Source: Paraburkholderia madseniana
GTDB lineage: Bacteria; Pseudomonadota; Gammaproteobacteria; Burkholderiales; Burkholderiaceae
Direction: 5' to 3'
DNA: 64,000 bases
Assembly: GCF_009690905.1 (NCBI RefSeq)
Contig: NZ_VOSW01000027.1
Coordinates: 1-64,000 of the forward strand
Below, piece by piece: positions 61,486 to 64,000 of this stretch. The notes under the pieces were generated by a model that saw nothing but the letters and a program-made list of their open reading frames with translations, did not search any database and was not told where the DNA came from. The position numbers were made by a program, and so were the translations under genes. Position 1 is the first letter of the stretch; the number at the start of each line of letters is the position of its first letter.

Positions 61486-64000
61486 TTACTGCGGATGCTT
61501 ACCGGTTTCCACCATTTGCATCGGCGCAGTTTCGACCGGCGGCAATGCCTTACGCTCGCGACCCACGCGAACCGGCTTGGCCGCTTGCGCAGCAGCTTCC
61601 TGCGCGGCCCGCAGCTTGTCGGCGTCGGTGTTCACCCAGACGAGACCGGCTTGTTCCAGCGCCGGCTTCAGGGCTTCAGCCGACACACCGGTATAACGTG
61701 GCGCTTGCGGCGCTTGCGGCGCTTGCGGCACAGCAATGGCAACGGGCGCCGTCTCGACTGCTGCCGGTTCAACGACCGCTGCAACGACCGGTTGTGCTTC
61801 GAAGATATCGGCTTGCCGTGCCGGCTGGGCGGCCGGTGCTTCGACCACTGCTGCCGGAGCGACGGTTTCCACTGGAGCCGGTGCGGCTTGCGCCTCAACT
61901 ACCGGAGCAACTGCCGGCGTTTCGACCCGAGCTTCAACCGGGGCTTCAACCTGAGCTTCAAAGCGAGCGACCGGTTCGGCGAACGAAACCGTCTCGCTGA
62001 CGGCCGGCGCAACTTGCGCGGCTTCGACCGGCGCGGCAACGGCTTGCGCCACCGGCGCTTCCACTGCCTGCTCGAACGCAACCGGCACCACCGGCGCTTC
62101 TGCGACCGGCACAACCGTTTCCGCCTTCGCAGCCTGCTCGACGGCCGGAGCCGGCGTTTCGGTTACAGCGTGCAATTCGCTGACGACAACGGTTTCCGTC
62201 GCGACAGCAGCGACAACCACTTCCACCGGCTTGACAGCAGTCGCTTCGTTGACTTCAGCCTTGTGCTCGACCGCTTGATGCGCGGTGCGCACCGGTGCGT
62301 CATCGGTCACATTGGTGTTGTCGCCTTCACCTTCCGCAACGTCCGCAGCCAGGTTGCCGTTCACGTCTTCTTCACGCTCACGACGACCACCACGACGGCC
62401 GCGACGGCGACGACGACGCTCTTCACCTTCACGCGCCACCGCTTCCTGATCGACCGGCATACCGTTTTCGCCCAAGGCGGTCTGGTTTTGCGCCAGTTCT
62501 TCAGCCGTTTGCGTGTCGTTCTGCGTCAATGCATCTGCGGCTTCCGGCTGCTGCTTGCGGCGTTCGCCACGTTCAGCGCGCTCGCCACGCTCACGGCGTT
62601 CACCGCGTTCCTGACGCTCGCCACGTTCGGCGCGCGGTGCGCCCTCGACGGTTTCCGCACGATCGGTGCCGCGATTGTCGCGGTCACGGTTTTCGCGGCC
62701 CTCGCGACCTTCACGCGGCTCACGAGCCTCGCGCGGTTCGCGGCCTTCACGGGCCTCACGCGGTTCACGCTGCTCACGATTAGCACGCGGCTCGCGCGAT
62801 TCACGTGCTTCACGCGGCTCACGACCTTCGCGTGCTTCACGCGGTTCGCGTTCCTCGCGACGCTGCGACGGCTGCGGCCCCTGAGCCTGACGGCCGCCGG
62901 TCGTGCCTTCGCCACGGCCTGCTGCATCGCGGCCGCCTGCGCCGCTACGGCGGTTGCGGTTGCGATCGCCGCCGCGTTCGCCGGTGCGCTCACCGCGCTC
63001 CGTGCGTTCGCCGCGTTGCGGACGCGTCTGCTTTTCGGTCGTAGCCGGTGCGACAGGCGCTGGCGCGGCCGGCTGCATGCCGAACAGATTCTTCAACCAG
63101 CCGATAAAGCCGCCGCCGGCCGGAGTGACGGCCACCGGTGCCGGAGTTACCGCCGGACGGACCGGCGCGCTCGGGGCCGGCTTCTCGGGCGTAATGCCCT
63201 TGACCGCGGCTTCCTGCTTCGGCTTCACTTCCTCGGCGCGCTTGCTGTAACCGGTTTCCGATTCCAGTTCGCGGGCTGCTTCTTCGGCCATCTTCCACGA
63301 AGCGCGCGGCTCGTCGAGGCGTGCATCGTCGTGACGCAGGCGCTCGAGCTTGTAATGCGGCGTGTCGAGATGCTTGTTCGGGATCAGAACGACGTTGACC
63401 TTGAAACGCGATTCGATCTTGTTGATTTCGGCGCGCTTTTCGTTCAACAGGAAGGCGGTCACTTCGACCGGCACCTGGCAATGGATCGCCGCGGTGTTTT
63501 CCTTCATCGCTTCTTCTTGAATGATCCGCAGCACTTGCAGCGCGGACGATTCGGTATCGCGGATGTGGCCCGTGCCGTTACAGCGCGGGCAGGTCACATG
63601 GCTGCCTTCCGACAGAGCCGGGCGCAGACGTTGACGCGACAGTTCCATCAGGCCGAAGCGCGAGATCTTGCCCATCTGGACGCGTGCACGGTCGTGCTTC
63701 AACGCGTCTTTCAGGCGTTGCTCGACTTCGCGCTGGCTCTTGGCCGATTCCATGTCGATGAAGTCGATCACGATCAGGCCGCCCAGGTCGCGCAGGCGCA
63801 ACTGGCGGGCCACTTCGTCGGCGGCTTCGAGGTTGGTGCGTGCAGCCGTTTCCTCGATGTCGGCGCCCTTGGTGGCGCGTGCCGAGTTCACGTCGATCGC
63901 GACCAGCGCTTCCGTGTGGTCGATCACGATAGCGCCGCCCGAAGGCAGTGGGACCGTGCGCGAGTACGCGGTTTCGATCTGGTGTTCGATCTGGAAGCGC
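61486..64000 (-). CDS. rne: Ribonuclease E (partial: N-terminal part lies beyond the window)
   Basis: The last 838 codons are present; the gene continues past 64000. The catalytic domain shows GGAIVIDHTEALVAIDVNSARATKGADIEETA at its start here, GGLIVIDFIDM with the DNase I-like Mg ligand, and the Zn-link CPRCNGTGHIRD near 63580 (CxxC). Beyond it is a long disordered scaffold: an Arg/Glu-rich tract with repeats of REPREAREG (62640-62880), then an Ala/Val/Pro/Glu-rich tail to the C-terminus. RNase E processes and degrades RNA and builds the degradosome on its C-terminal region. A terminator follows. Confidence 0.96.
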   Translation of the reverse strand, partial: RFQIEHQIETAYSRTVPLPSGGAIVIDHTEALVAIDVNSARATKGADIEETAARTNLEAADEVARQLRLRDLGGLIVIDFIDMESAKSQREVEQRLKDALKHDRARVQMGKISRFGLMELSRQRLRPALSEGSHVTCPRCNGTGHIRDTESSALQVLRIIQEEAMKENTAAIHCQVPVEVTAFLLNEKRAEINKIESRFKVNVVLIPNKHLDTPHYKLERLRHDDARLDEPRASWKMAEEAARELESETGYSKRAEEVKPKQEAAVKGITPEKPAPSAPVRPAVTPAPVAVTPAGGGFIGWLKNLFGMQPAAPAPVAPATTEKQTRPQRGERTERGERTGERGGDRNRNRRSGAGGRDAAGRGEGTTGGRQAQGPQPSQRREEREPREAREGREPREARESREPRANREQREPREAREGREPREAREPREGREGRENRDRDNRGTDRAETVEGAPRAERGERQERGERRERGERAERGERRKQQPEAADALTQNDTQTAEELAQNQTALGENGMPVDQEAVAREGEERRRRRRGRRGGRREREEDVNGNLAADVAEGEGDNTNVTDDAPVRTAHQAVEHKAEVNEATAVKPVEVVVAAVATETVVVSELHAVTETPAPAVEQAAKAETVVPVAEAPVVPVAFEQAVEAPVAQAVAAPVEAAQVAPAVSETVSFAEPVARFEAQVEAPVEARVETPAVAPVVEAQAAPAPVETVAPAAVVEAPAAQPARQADIFEAQPVVAAVVEPAAVETAPVAIAVPQAPQAPQAPRYTGVSAEALKPALEQAGLVWVNTDADKLRAAQEAAAQAAKPVRVGRERKALPPVETAPMQMVETGKHPQ

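Noticed and set aside
62640..62880. Second repeat array resembling CRISPR or a VNTR
   Set aside because: It encodes the Arg/Glu-rich part of RNase E, in frame, with degenerate units.

Overview
The window is chromosomal DNA from a high-G+C member of the Burkholderiaceae, most probably Paraburkholderia. The grounds are the base composition, the protein sequences (etfBA with a DmdC-type acyl-CoA dehydrogenase, an rsgA/M48/orn block, fdxA, a large RNase E) and VpsR-type sigma-54 activators. Nearly all of it is compact housekeeping sequence. I see no insertion sequence, prophage, integron or CRISPR array.

Layout. 1-3 kb: end of etfB, etfA and an acyl-CoA dehydrogenase. 3-5 kb: dadA, divergent from an Lrp-type regulator. 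5.1-6.3 kb: a PA0069-type radical SAM protein behind a perfect LexA (SOS) box. 6.3-8.1 kb: a TM2 membrane protein and a secreted sorbosone-dehydrogenase-like protein. 8.2-10.7 kb: the rpsP-rimM-trmD-rplS operon with a clear promoter and terminator. 10.8-19.4 kb: nudL-like, CobD-like, DUF2007, rsgA, M48 protease, orn, mog, yjgA, pmbA and folA.

19.5-29.4 kb is the most interesting part. Between folA and thyA lies a ten-kilobase accessory cluster that looks like a divergent Fap-type functional amyloid secretion system. Seven secreted-protein genes run on the minus strand: an RGGF-motif protein, a small Gly-rich protein, two amyloid-like subunits with three imperfect repeats each, a periplasmic C39 peptidase, a FapE-like protein and a FapF-like coiled-coil/beta-barrel outer-membrane protein. 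A sigma-54 activator gene ends the row and a second, paralogous activator gene diverges from its head. The 536-bp divergent intergenic region holds a near-consensus -24/-12 promoter, a perfect 18-bp palindrome at enhancer distance, two further inverted repeats and an orphan minus-strand terminator.

29.5-47 kb: thyA; a FecR/DUF6600 protein with a long Pro/Gln tandem-repeat tail; an ArsR-type regulator; a 47-residue lipoprotein; an MFS transporter overlapping a GlxA-type regulator; an acyl-CoA thioesterase; fumC; a phospholipase-D-like lipoprotein; a MATE exporter; an S4 protein; a Lys/Gln-rich exported protein; and a UvrD-like helicase with an SOS-like box. 47-58 kb: AraC-azlC-azlD, creA, two tRNA-Asn genes, fdxA, pncB, an orphan lutC, a Na+/H+ antiporter, a hydroxyacid dehydrogenase, rmuC and two small genes. 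58-64 kb: moeA-mobA-moaA (molybdenum cofactor, working with mog at 16 kb) and the 3' part of rne, which runs off the end of the window.
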